Assembly: GCF_004363655.1 (NCBI RefSeq)
Contig: NZ_SNZH01000013.1
Span: 178,216 to 242,215, forward strand
Direction of reading: 5' to 3'
Origin: Tahibacter aquaticus
GTDB lineage: Bacteria; Pseudomonadota; Gammaproteobacteria; Xanthomonadales; Rhodanobacteraceae
Length of the DNA stretch: 64,000 bases
Below the pieces are notes generated by a model. The model searched no databases. It had not been told where the DNA came from and worked only from the letters and a program-made list of their open reading frames with translations. Positions 1-8,570 of this stretch are shown in pieces. The position numbers were made by a program, and so were the translations under genes. Position 1 is the stretch's first letter. The number at the start of each line of letters is the position of its first letter.

Positions 1-1457
1 ACATAGGCGCGGGCGTGATGATCGACATGGGTAGTGCCGCCGGCATAGCCGCAGCTGAGGTTATTGAACGAGGTACCACCGTCAGTGGAGCGGAACAGGT
101 CCACGGCACTGGCGAACACCACGTTGGGGTCGGTCGGCGAAACGGTGAGCCCGGCGTCGTACCACATCTGTGTGCCGGCGTTGCCGCAACCGGCAAAACC
201 GGAGGGGCCCGTGGTCTGGGTCCAGCTGGCGCCTGCGTCGCTGCTGCGCCAGACCGAATTGACGTTGCGCGTGGTCACGTCGGCGACCATGGCGTAGATG
301 ATCTGGCTGTTGCTCGGCGCAACAGCGAGTTCGATGCGTCCCAGCGTGGTGGTCGGCGTGCCATTGCCGGTGCCGGCAGGCCAACCGCTGTTGAGCAGGC
401 TCCAGTCCGAATCGGCCGGACAGCCTGCGGCCGGCATGGTCGCCTTGTACACGCCATTGGCGCCGTTCTTGCCCAGGTCAGGCTGGACCGGCGTGGGATT
501 GCCGCGCGTGCCGACGGCGGCGTACAGCGCCGTGGTCGTGCCCAGGTCGACGGCAATCAGCCCGGTCATATCCTGGCGCTGGGCCGTGGCGCCGCTGGTG
601 AAGGCATTGGTGAAGCAGGGGCCGCTCCAGCTGCTGCCGGCGTTGTAGGAAAAATACAGGCCGGTCTTGGTGCCTACCGCCAGTGTATTGGAGTTGTTGG
701 GATCGACAACTACCTTGCCGATCGCCTGGTACTGCGGAAAGCCGCCGGCCGAGGGCGCGTACAGCGGACCGAATTCGGTTTCGCCCAGCACGTTCCAGCT
801 GGCGCCGGCATCGGTACTCTTGAGCAGTCCGGCCGAGCCGAACGAAAACGAGCCGTAGCGCAGATCGCCGGTACCGGCATAGACGGTGTTGTGGTTGTTC
901 GGGTCAATGACAATGTCGCCGATCGCCGCATTCACTATGTTCGGCAGATCGGTGGTCAGGCTCCAGGTGGTGCCGGCCGAACAGCAATTGGTGGTCTTCC
1001 ATACGCCGCCGCCGTCGGAACCGAGATAGGCGATGGTGGTATCGACCGGATCGACGGCGATCACGTTGACGCGGCCCGATACATGGCCGAAGCCGAACTG
1101 GCGTTCGTCCAGCGGCTGCGGGCCCAGCGAGGTGAACTGGTTCGGATCCAGCGCCAGCGGCGATTGCGACGATCGCTGGTAGGACTTGGCACCGGCAGGA
1201 ACGCCGGCCTTGAGTTTCTTTTCCTGCTTGGCCGCTTCCACCAGCCACTGCTGGCGGAATTCGCCGGTCGGGTAGGCGGCGCGCTGCGCCCAGTAGTCGC
1301 CCTTGGGCGGTGTGGCGGCCTCGTGGGCTTCGTCTTCGCGCTCGCCGGGTTCGGCTGCAAGCTGGCGGGTGGATACTGTCTGACAAGCGCTGGTAGACAA
1401 GGCCGCAAGACTCAGGGCCAACCAAAGCCGGTGACGCGACAGGGACAGGACGAGCAT
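1..1457 (-). CDS. Secreted beta-propeller lipoprotein with Asp-box/BNR-like repeats, 3' end outside window
   Basis: Reading the minus strand from ATG 1457 gives one open frame to the window edge, so the stop lies beyond base 1. A GGAG ribosome site lies about 9 bases upstream. The N-terminus has a hydrophobic signal segment ending in a lipobox-like LSTSAC, so the product is probably an outer-membrane or periplasmic lipoprotein. The body carries repeated blade motifs such as VWRSSDAGASW, LLKSTDAGASW and LFRSTDGGTSF, which are Asp-box signatures of sialidase/VPS10-type beta-propellers, alternating with 'V-x-DP-x-x' strands. Such folds bind or degrade polymers; the substrate cannot be told. Bases 1458-1675 between this gene and the next hold nothing I recognise beyond possible promoter DNA. 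Confidence 0.85.
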   Translation of the reverse strand, partial: MLVLSLSRHRLWLALSLAALSTSACQTVSTRQLAAEPGEREDEAHEAATPPKGDYWAQRAAYPTGEFRQQWLVEAAKQEKKLKAGVPAGAKSYQRSSQSPLALDPNQFTSLGPQPLDERQFGFGHVSGRVNVIAVDPVDTTIAYLGSDGGGVWKTTNCCSAGTTWSLTTDLPNIVNAAIGDIVIDPNNHNTVYAGTGDLRYGSFSFGSAGLLKSTDAGASWNVLGETEFGPLYAPSAGGFPQYQAIGKVVVDPNNSNTLAVGTKTGLYFSYNAGSSWSGPCFTNAFTSGATAQRQDMTGLIAVDLGTTTALYAAVGTRGNPTPVQPDLGKNGANGVYKATMPAAGCPADSDWSLLNSGWPAGTGNGTPTTTLGRIELAVAPSNSQIIYAMVADVTTRNVNSVWRSSDAGASWTQTTGPSGFAGCGNAGTQMWYDAGLTVSPTDPNVVFASAVDLFRSTDGGTSFNNLSCGYAGGTTHVDHHARAY

Positions 1458-1675
1458 GCGCAAACTCCGCAAATGCCGGTGGACGCACGCATCCTGCATG
1501 CCGGTCGAAGACCGCCGCCGACGAATCTTATGACCGGTCGCCACTCCCCTGCGCCGGTGCCGGGCCGCCGCGGAGACTCCGTCGACGACAACCGCGCCAG
1601 CATGCCTCAGCCCGAAGACCTGCGTCTACAGACTGATCAAATGCAGAGGCCATGCATTGCTACGGACTGAAAGAT

Positions 1676-2620
1676 TTATCCAGCATCCGGACCGGAAGGC
1701 GGATTGATCCGGTCGACGAAGTACAGCGGCCGCTGCTTGGATTCCATGTAGATACGGCCCAGGTACTCGCCGATCATGCCCAGCGCCATGAGCTGGGCAC
1801 CGCCGAGAAACAGCACCACCACCATCAGCGACGGATAGCCACGCACCGGATCGCCGTAGAACAGCGCCTTGACGAATACGGTGAGGCCGAACACGAAGGC
1901 GATCAGCGCAGCGACGAACCCGACGTAGGTCGCCAGGCGCAGCGGGAAGGTGGAGAACGAGGTGATGCCTTCCAGCGCAAAATTCCACAACTTCCAATAG
2001 TTCCACTTACTGTCGCCGGCAAAGCGCGCATCGCGGTCATAGACGATGGCGGTCTGGCGGAAGCCGACGAAGGTGAAAAGCCCCTTCATGAAGCGCTGGC
2101 GCTCGCGCAGGCCGCGCAGCGCGTCGACCACGCGCCGGCTCATCAGTCGGAAATCGCCGGTGTCGCGCGGCAGCGGCAGATCGGTCATTTTCTCCATCAC
2201 GCGGTAGAACGCGGCCGAGGTCAATTTCTTCACTGCCGTCTCGCCGGCGCGGTTGGAACGCGTGCCGTAGACGACGTCAAAGCCTTCGCGCCAGCGCGCG
2301 ACGAATTCGGGGATCAATTCGGGCTGATCCTGCAGGTCGGCATCGATGACTACGACGGCATCTGCATCGGCATGATCCAGGCCGGCGGTCAGTGCTGTTT
2401 CCTTGCCGAAATTGCGGCTGAGCTTGAGAGTGGCTACACGCGCATCGGCGGCGCGCAGGGATTCCATCACCTGCCAGGTATCGTCGCGGCTGCCATCGTC
2501 GATATAGAGCACGCTGCAGCGCAGGTCGAGGCCGTCGAATACCAGGCCGAGACGGCGCTGGAATTCGCGCAGTCCTTCGCTTTCGTTATAGGCAGGTACG
2601 ACAACGGCAAGAGTTTGCAT
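1676..2620 (-). CDS. Family 2 glycosyltransferase, GtrB/polyprenyl-phosphate sugar transferase type
   Basis: A 314-aa protein with an N-terminal GT-A domain (VVVPAYNESEGL near residue 7, DDGSRDDTW near 41, and the DADLQDQPE metal-binding region near residue 95). Two C-terminal membrane segments follow (about residues 230-255 and 265-290). This layout matches bactoprenol/dolichol-phosphate glycosyltransferases such as GtrB and ArnC, which load a sugar from a nucleotide donor onto the lipid carrier at the inner membrane face. It lies 92 bp downstream of mtgA on the same strand, so a shared envelope-related transcript is possible. The sugar is unknown. Confidence 0.87.
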   Translation of the reverse strand: MQTLAVVVPAYNESEGLREFQRRLGLVFDGLDLRCSVLYIDDGSRDDTWQVMESLRAADARVATLKLSRNFGKETALTAGLDHADADAVVVIDADLQDQPELIPEFVARWREGFDVVYGTRSNRAGETAVKKLTSAAFYRVMEKMTDLPLPRDTGDFRLMSRRVVDALRGLRERQRFMKGLFTFVGFRQTAIVYDRDARFAGDSKWNYWKLWNFALEGITSFSTFPLRLATYVGFVAALIAFVFGLTVFVKALFYGDPVRGYPSLMVVVLFLGGAQLMALGMIGEYLGRIYMESKQRPLYFVDRINPPSGPDAG

Positions 2621-2712
2621 GGCGGTGACAGGCGGAGGAAACCGACCGATGCTAGCCGAGGATTGTTACACGGGGAATGAAGGTGCCGCTTGGCCGCGCG
2701 ATACCGCCGGCT

Positions 2713-3435
2713 TCAAGGTTGTTCCAGATAGGCCGCTCCGCCCAGCTGGCGCGCCTGCCGCTCTATCCAGGCCGCACGGCGCTGTACATAGGCCGAGGGC
2801 TTGTCCACGCGCAAACGGCGCGGATTGGGCAGCACGGCGGCAAGCAGCGCGGATTCGCGCGCCGTCAATGCACCGGGCGTCTTGTGGAAATACACCTCGC
2901 TGGCGGCTGCCGCGCCGTAGATGCCATTGCCGAACTCAGCCACGTTCAGATACACCTCGAGGATGCGCTGCTTGGACCAGCACAGCTCGATCAGCACGGT
3001 GAAATAGGCTTCCAGCCCTTTGCGCACGAAGCTACGACCGTTCCACAGGAACAGGTTTTTCGCCGTCTGCTGGCTGATGGTGCTGGCACCGCGCAGGCGC
3101 TCGCCGTCTTCAGCGTCCTCGATCGCTTCACGGATGGCGGCAACGTCGAAGCCGTGATGCAGCGGAAATTTCTGGTCCTCCGCCGCGACCAGGGCGATGG
3201 GCAGCTCGCGCGAGACCTGGGCATACGGCAGCCAGCGCTGGCGCAGGCGAAAATCGCGCTCGCCGTCGGTCCAGGCCGAAAGCTGGCGCTGCAGCATGAA
3301 CCCCGAATACGGCACCGGTACGAAGCGCAGCAACAGTACCAGTGCGATGGAACCGACCAGCCAGGCCAGCGCCAGGCGCCAGCTCCAGCGCCAGACGAAA
3401 GTAATCAGGCGGCGCTGTTTCGCTCGTGTGGCCAC
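2713..3435 (-). CDS. mtgA: Monofunctional biosynthetic peptidoglycan transglycosylase MtgA
   Basis: About 240 aa, the usual MtgA length. One N-terminal membrane anchor (residues about 15-35) is followed by a GT51 transglycosylase domain with the signature AAEDQKFPLHHGFD containing the catalytic Glu, then GASTISQQTAKNLFLW and ELCWSKQRILEVYLN. It polymerises lipid II into glycan strands on the periplasmic side of the inner membrane. The frame stays open upstream to 3642, but I chose GTG 3435 because a GGAGG ribosome site lies 11 bases before it and because the extra upstream residues look unlike any MtgA. Confidence 0.93.
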   Translation of the reverse strand: MATRAKQRRLITFVWRWSWRLALAWLVGSIALVLLLRFVPVPYSGFMLQRQLSAWTDGERDFRLRQRWLPYAQVSRELPIALVAAEDQKFPLHHGFDVAAIREAIEDAEDGERLRGASTISQQTAKNLFLWNGRSFVRKGLEAYFTVLIELCWSKQRILEVYLNVAEFGNGIYGAAAASEVYFHKTPGALTARESALLAAVLPNPRRLRVDKPSAYVQRRAAWIERQARQLGGAAYLEQP

Positions 3436-3621
3436 GCGGTCGCAAACCTCCGCAAGTCGTAACCCAGCTTGTGCATTTCGGAAGCCCCACGGGCCAAGGG
3501 CCAAACGCGGCATGTGCGTGGCAGAACGGCGGGACGAGCAACCGGCACAGGCAGCATGCTGCGGATCGCTGCCCGTACTTTTGCAGCAGCGAACCTTGCC
3601 TGGCCCTGACGCAGGGTCGCA

Positions 3622-3652
3622 GAAAAACAACGGGCGCGGCAAGCCGCGCCCG
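3622..3652 (-). terminator. Rho-independent terminator of the S8 protease gene
   Basis: Bases 3631-3652 form a hairpin with a 10-bp GC-rich stem. Read on the minus strand it is followed by a T-rich run (TTGTTTTT), as expected for an intrinsic terminator of the leftward protease gene ending at 3757. A second perfect hairpin without a T run lies at 3719-3746, between the stop codon and this terminator. The interval 3436-3756 otherwise holds no gene. Confidence 0.8.
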
Positions 3653-3756
3653 TCATGGAATAGCTGTACCGGCTAGCGCTCGACAGGCCGCCTGCGCCGC
3701 GACCCGGAAAGGGCCGCCGCAAGCCGGTCGCGAGCGACCGGCTTGCGTTTACGCAC

Positions 3757-6700
3757 TTAGTTGCTGCAATTGAACTGACTGTTGGACTCGAAGCTGTCGA
3801 TGAACAGCGCGTCGAGGGCGTTGCCATTCAGATCGATCTCGTCGACGAACGCGCCGCTGAACTCCGCGCCACCGTCGGTGCTGAGCCGCCAGCGGAGGCG
3901 CACGTTCTGGCCCGCGTAGGCCGACAGATCGCGAGTGAACGGCTTGAACACTGCCGCTGCCGAGCCGTTGTTCGGATCGGCATTGGAGGCGGCCGTCGTG
4001 ACACCGGTGAACGCGCCGTGCGTTGCGGGATAGCCGCAGCCGTTGCCCTGCGTGGCGGCCAGCGTGTTCGGGTAACCGCCGTCCGGCGGCAGGTCGGACC
4101 AGGTCAAGCCGTCGTCGGTGGAGATTTCCGTCACCATGCCGTCCCACTGGTACTCGATGTCGTACTTGGCCTTGAAGCGCAGCGTCGCACCCGCCTGAAC
4201 CAGCAGCTTGGGGGTAGTCAGCGAAGCGCAGACATTGGCCGGGTAGGTGACATTGTCGTAACCCGAGTGGTAGCTGAGCGTGCCAGCGCTGGCGGCGGTG
4301 TTGGTCACGCGCCACGGCGCATCCATCGCGACGAAGATGTTGTTGTCGCCGTCGTCGCGGTAGGTGGCGCCACGCACGCCGGACGGACCGATCGCCGTGC
4401 CATTGGCGATGATGCTGGGCGGTGCGGAATTGCCGAGCGAGTCGGTCGCCGTAACACGGTAGAAGTAGGGTTTGGCGAACAGCGCGGAGAAATCGTCGTA
4501 GCTGTTGCTTGCGTGGGCGGGAGCCAGCGTGCTCGGCGCGGTGAAATACGGCGTGCTGTCGCGTTCAACCTTGTAGGTCACGCCGGTTGCCGTGGCGCAG
4601 TTGGCCGGTGCCGCAGCCCAGCCCATGCCGATCTTGCAGGTCGTGCCCTGGGTGGAATTCACCGCCAGGCTCTCGTGCTGGAATTCCGGCTGCAGCGTGC
4701 AGGCGGCGCTGGCGGTGACTTCGACGCAGTTGGACGCGTCGCCTTCGATGTCGCCGGAAACACCGCGCACCTTGTAGGCATACGTCTGACCGTTGCGCGG
4801 CGTGGTGTCGCTGAGCGGGCTGGCCGCGCCGGTGCCGACCAGGCGGAAGTCGCCCGCAGCGGCCGCTGCGCAGGTGCCGTTGGCGCGATAGAGCTGGAAG
4901 CCCTGGGCGCCGCCGGCTGCCGTGAAGGCCACATCGACGTTGTTGCCGTTGTTGGCCGCCGTCGTCGCCACCGGAGCGGCGAAAGCCGCGCCCGCCGGAA
5001 GTCCGAAGGCACCGGACACTGCCAGCGCGTAGCCCTGGCGATTGCTGTTCGGCCGCGAACCGCCCGGAACGCTGGTGCCCTTGACGCGGAAGGTGTAGCT
5101 GCCCGCAGTCGGCGCCGTCAGACGGAACTGCTCCACCGAGTTGCGCGAATCGGCGGTGCCGCCGGTGGTCGATACGCCGCTGGTGAACACATTGCCCAGG
5201 TAAGTGCCGCCCGGGCCGACCACTTCGAGGTCGAGATTGTTGACGATGGACAGCACGCTGCCCTGCTGCGCTTCCACGTCATACCAGGTCAAGGTGGCAC
5301 GCAGATCCTGCCCCGCAGCCACGTTGGCGATGGTGTACTCGTGCTGCTGTCCGGTCGCCAGACCGGAAGCCTGGGTGCGTTCGAACAGGCGCAGGCGGCG
5401 GCTGTCGTCACCGCCGGTCAGCGTATTGGCGAACCACAGGTTGGAATCCAGCCACATGCGGCCCCAGCCAAAGTTGTTGGAATTGAAGGCCGTGGCGCTG
5501 ATCGGGTTGGTGCCGTTGAGGATCACCGCCTTCATCGCCATGCCGCTGGGGTTGTACTTGTCGGCAGCGGTGGCGGTACCGCGCGGATAGAAGCCGTCGG
5601 CGAAGTATTGGCGCAGCAGTGCCGCGTTGCCGGCGATGGTGGGCGCCGACATCGAGGTGCCGCTCAGCGCCTTGGAAACCGGCGCTTCCGGCGTGGCATT
5701 GGTAGTGGCGTCGCCGGACGCGGATACGGTGCTGGTACCCGGCGCCATCACGTCAGGCTTGCGGCGGCCGTCGGCGGTCGGGCCACGGCTGGAGAAGCTG
5801 ATGATGGCGGTGCTGCCGGCATGATTGAGTGCGCCGACGGTGATCGCGTTCTTGGCATTGCCCGGCGAACCGGTGGTCGTCGCGCCCGGGCCTTCGTTGC
5901 CGGCCGAGACCACGAAGATCATGTCCTCGGCCGAGCTGTTGAGCACGTAGTCAGCTTCGAAGTCGTTGCCCGAATAGACGCCGGCGCTGGGAGCGCCCCA
6001 GCTGGCACTGTGGATGCGCGCGCCGCCGGCGAAGCCCTGCTTCAAGGTGCCGGTCAGGTCGGTGATGGACAGGCAGCCCGAAGTGTCGTTGCCGATATCC
6101 AGGAACAGCAGCTGGGCGTTCGGCGCCATGCCGTCAGCCAGTTCATGGTTTGCGGCAGTCGGCGTGGACGCCAGATACGTGGTGGCGCCGAAGGTGCCGG
6201 CAGCGTCGCCGGCAACGGTACCGGTGGTATGCGTGCCGTGGAAACTGGTCGGCGAACCGCCCGGGCAGGTGGCGTTGTTGTCGTAGGACGTGGCGCCCGG
6301 CTGCACCCAGTAACCGATGACTTTCTGCGTCGGAGCCAGCGTGCCGGCAGTCGGCGGAGCCGGCGACTGCGGCGTGGCCACGGCGGTGACGGGGCCGCTG
6401 CCCTTGTCCAGCGTCGTGAACCAGGCTTCGTTGGCGTCCATGCCCGAGTCGGACACGGCGACGATCTGGTTGCTGCCGAAGATGCCGTGATCCCATAGCG
6501 GCGTGCGATTGGCTTCAACCGGGCCGCTGCCGGCGGTGCCGGTGGCGACGCTGTTGCCCTGGATCACGCCGATTGCCGCAGCGTTGTCGAACTTGGGCTG
6601 GCGATACCAGGATACCCAGGCCACGCCTTCCTGCGCCGTGGCGGCACGGACCAGTGCATCGAGGCTGGACACATTCACATTGACGCGCACATACGGATTT

Positions 6701-7290
6701 TCATCGCGTGCATTGATCACGCTGACGTCGACGCCGGACACCTTGAGCAGCGCCTCGGCCAGCTGGTTGGCCGACTCGCCCGAGAAAGCGAACACTTCGA
6801 TGTCATAGCCGCCGTGCACGGGCGATGCGATCAGGCCGCCACGATTGGCCGAATACAGCAGCGGATCGAGCTTCATGCCCGGCTGGTACAGACCAGACCA
6901 GCGCACCTTGCCGTCACGGTTGAGGCTGGCGAGCGAATTGCTGTCGTCCAGGCGCACGATATAGGCGTTGTTCGGCACATAGCCGAGAATGCGCACGCCC
7001 TGTTTTTCCAGGCGCGCACGCGCCGTGGTATCGCCTTCGACAAACTGGACCACGCCGTAGCGCGCAATCGCCGTCGCCGGCGCCGCGCCGGTGGCAGAGT
7101 AGTCCACCGCTTCCTGGGTGGGATCGAACATGCCTGCGCGGGTAAGCAGCAGGCGGCTATCGGCAATGCGCGCATCGGTCAGTTGTTCCGGCGAAACGCC
7201 CTGCGGAGCAACCAGACGGGAACCTTGCGCGGATACCGCGCCGGCGACAATAAGCAACGAAATTGCCGCAGCGAGGCGGTGACGTTTCAT
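3757..7290 (-). CDS. Secreted S8 (subtilisin-family) serine peptidase with C-terminal accessory domains
   Basis: A protein of 1177 aa with an N-terminal signal peptide (MKRHRLAAAISLLIVAGAVS, cleavage after SAQ). The S8 catalytic triad is visible: Asp in VAVSDSGMDANEAW, His in SFHGTHTTGTVAG and Ser in LSGTSMSAPTIAG. Behind the protease domain come a beta-sandwich region typical of secreted S8 enzymes, a fibronectin-like part and a C-terminal jelly-roll-like region. The chain ends near LFIDSFES plus a short Cys-containing tail, a terminal motif seen again at 43,500. ATG 7290 was chosen because it opens the signal peptide and has GGGAGA upstream; the frame is open further up to 7404. The protein is extracellular or surface-bound; substrates are unknown. 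Confidence 0.92.
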   Translation of the reverse strand: MKRHRLAAAISLLIVAGAVSAQGSRLVAPQGVSPEQLTDARIADSRLLLTRAGMFDPTQEAVDYSATGAAPATAIARYGVVQFVEGDTTARARLEKQGVRILGYVPNNAYIVRLDDSNSLASLNRDGKVRWSGLYQPGMKLDPLLYSANRGGLIASPVHGGYDIEVFAFSGESANQLAEALLKVSGVDVSVINARDENPYVRVNVNVSSLDALVRAATAQEGVAWVSWYRQPKFDNAAAIGVIQGNSVATGTAGSGPVEANRTPLWDHGIFGSNQIVAVSDSGMDANEAWFTTLDKGSGPVTAVATPQSPAPPTAGTLAPTQKVIGYWVQPGATSYDNNATCPGGSPTSFHGTHTTGTVAGDAAGTFGATTYLASTPTAANHELADGMAPNAQLLFLDIGNDTSGCLSITDLTGTLKQGFAGGARIHSASWGAPSAGVYSGNDFEADYVLNSSAEDMIFVVSAGNEGPGATTTGSPGNAKNAITVGALNHAGSTAIISFSSRGPTADGRRKPDVMAPGTSTVSASGDATTNATPEAPVSKALSGTSMSAPTIAGNAALLRQYFADGFYPRGTATAADKYNPSGMAMKAVILNGTNPISATAFNSNNFGWGRMWLDSNLWFANTLTGGDDSRRLRLFERTQASGLATGQQHEYTIANVAAGQDLRATLTWYDVEAQQGSVLSIVNNLDLEVVGPGGTYLGNVFTSGVSTTGGTADSRNSVEQFRLTAPTAGSYTFRVKGTSVPGGSRPNSNRQGYALAVSGAFGLPAGAAFAAPVATTAANNGNNVDVAFTAAGGAQGFQLYRANGTCAAAAAGDFRLVGTGAASPLSDTTPRNGQTYAYKVRGVSGDIEGDASNCVEVTASAACTLQPEFQHESLAVNSTQGTTCKIGMGWAAAPANCATATGVTYKVERDSTPYFTAPSTLAPAHASNSYDDFSALFAKPYFYRVTATDSLGNSAPPSIIANGTAIGPSGVRGATYRDDGDNNIFVAMDAPWRVTNTAASAGTLSYHSGYDNVTYPANVCASLTTPKLLVQAGATLRFKAKYDIEYQWDGMVTEISTDDGLTWSDLPPDGGYPNTLAATQGNGCGYPATHGAFTGVTTAASNADPNNGSAAAVFKPFTRDLSAYAGQNVRLRWRLSTDGGAEFSGAFVDEIDLNGNALDALFIDSFESNSQFNCSN

Positions 7291-7628
7291 AGGAACGATC
7301 TCCCTGGAAAGACGTAGACGTGGGACACACGGGTGCAACAGCCGCCGAGTATGCGAGGGCTGAATTTGGCGTGAATCATTCCCAGGGACTAGCGTATGGG
7401 TCATCCTGAAGACGGACCCGTCTGTAAGTCCGCATTACCAATACATACGGAGCCGAATTCGTGTCCGGACAAGCACGCAGAAGTTGCGATTGATTGCCAA
7501 ACTGAAGGCAGAAACTGCGCCGGACGCATGACTTTCGTCAGGGTAAAAGCGCTGGCCGAACGCTTGTTTGCGCTTGCAATATGGACCGGCCGGCCCTACC
7601 TGCTCCCGCTTTCCCGAGGATTCCATTC
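7291..7628. other. Divergent intergenic region, no gene seen
   Basis: This 338-bp interval separates the leftward S8 protease from the rightward hslO and must hold both promoters. I see no convincing open frame, terminator or strong sigma-70 box. Confidence 0.5.
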
Positions 7629-8516
7629 GTGCATAGCCCTAGCGACCAGCTGCATCGTTTTCTGCTTGAACGCGCCGGCGTCAGCGGCGTGCTGGTGCAG
7701 TTGCAGGACGCCTGGCAGGAAGTCGCCAGCCGCAGCGACTATCCCGCCACGGTAGCCAGCCTGCTCGGCCAGGCCCTGGCCGCGACCGCGGCGCTGGCCG
7801 GCACCATCAAGCTCAGCGGCGCCCTGTCGCTGCAACTGCGCAGCAACGACGCATTGAGCCTGCTGTATACCGAATGCAACGACGGCGGCCGCCTGCGTGG
7901 CCTGGCCCAGTGGCGCGAGGACATCGCCGAGCGCATCGATCTGGCCGACCTGGACCAGCCGCTGCTGGCCATCACCATCGACAACTCCGCCACCGGCCAG
8001 CGCCACCAAGGCCTGGTCCCGGTGGAGCACGGCTCGCTGTCACATTTGCTCGAAAGCTATTTCGAGCGCTCCGAGCAATTGCCCAGCCGCATTCAGCTGG
8101 CCTGCGCCGGCGGCCGCGCCGCGGCATTGATCCTGCAGCCACTGGCCCAGGCCGGCGGCAACGGCGAAACCGATCCGGACGGCTGGAATCGCGTGCGCCA
8201 CCTGGCCGCCACGCTGAGCGAAGCCGAGCTGCTGCAGCTGACACCGGAACAGGTGCTGCTGCGCCTGTTCCACGAAGAGAACGTGCAAATCACCGGCCAG
8301 CGCGAACTGCACTTCGGCTGCCAATGCAGCCGGGAACGCGTGGCTGCCGTGCTGCGCAATCTCGGCCGGGTCGAAAGCGAGGCGGCGGTGCAGCCCGACG
8401 GACGCATCGAAGTCACCTGCGAGTTCTGCAATACGCGCTACCACTTCGACCGCATCGACCTGGAACAGGTATTGCGCGATCTACCCGAAGCGCCAGGGTC
8501 GGAAAGTACGCATTGA
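7629..8516 (+). CDS. hslO: Hsp33 redox-regulated holdase chaperone
   Basis: A 295-aa Hsp33. The C-terminal zinc/redox switch is complete: a CQC pair (FGCQCSRERV) and a CEFC pair (TCEFCNTRYHFD), the CxC...CxxC pattern that releases zinc and forms disulfides under oxidative stress to activate holdase function in the cytoplasm. The N-terminal core includes LLGQALAATAALAGTIK, typical of the family. GTG 7629 was chosen because GAGGA precedes it at good distance and the protein then starts as other Hsp33 proteins do; an upstream ATG at 7581 would add unlike residues. The gene stands alone. Confidence 0.95.
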   Translation: MHSPSDQLHRFLLERAGVSGVLVQLQDAWQEVASRSDYPATVASLLGQALAATAALAGTIKLSGALSLQLRSNDALSLLYTECNDGGRLRGLAQWREDIAERIDLADLDQPLLAITIDNSATGQRHQGLVPVEHGSLSHLLESYFERSEQLPSRIQLACAGGRAAALILQPLAQAGGNGETDPDGWNRVRHLAATLSEAELLQLTPEQVLLRLFHEENVQITGQRELHFGCQCSRERVAAVLRNLGRVESEAAVQPDGRIEVTCEFCNTRYHFDRIDLEQVLRDLPEAPGSESTH

Positions 8517-8570
8517 GCTGGCCCGCGCCGGCATCGAACGTGAGGGCTGCAGCGCCGGCAACGACGGGTC

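Noticed and set aside
15..1670. 551-codon plus-strand frame at the left edge
   Set aside because: The minus strand carries a clear beta-propeller lipoprotein over the same bases; the plus frame has no recognisable feature.
4018..6498. 826-codon plus-strand frame opposite the S8 protease
   Set aside because: Antisense shadow of a GC-rich gene; no motif, no ribosome site, unnatural Arg/Gly/Ala content.
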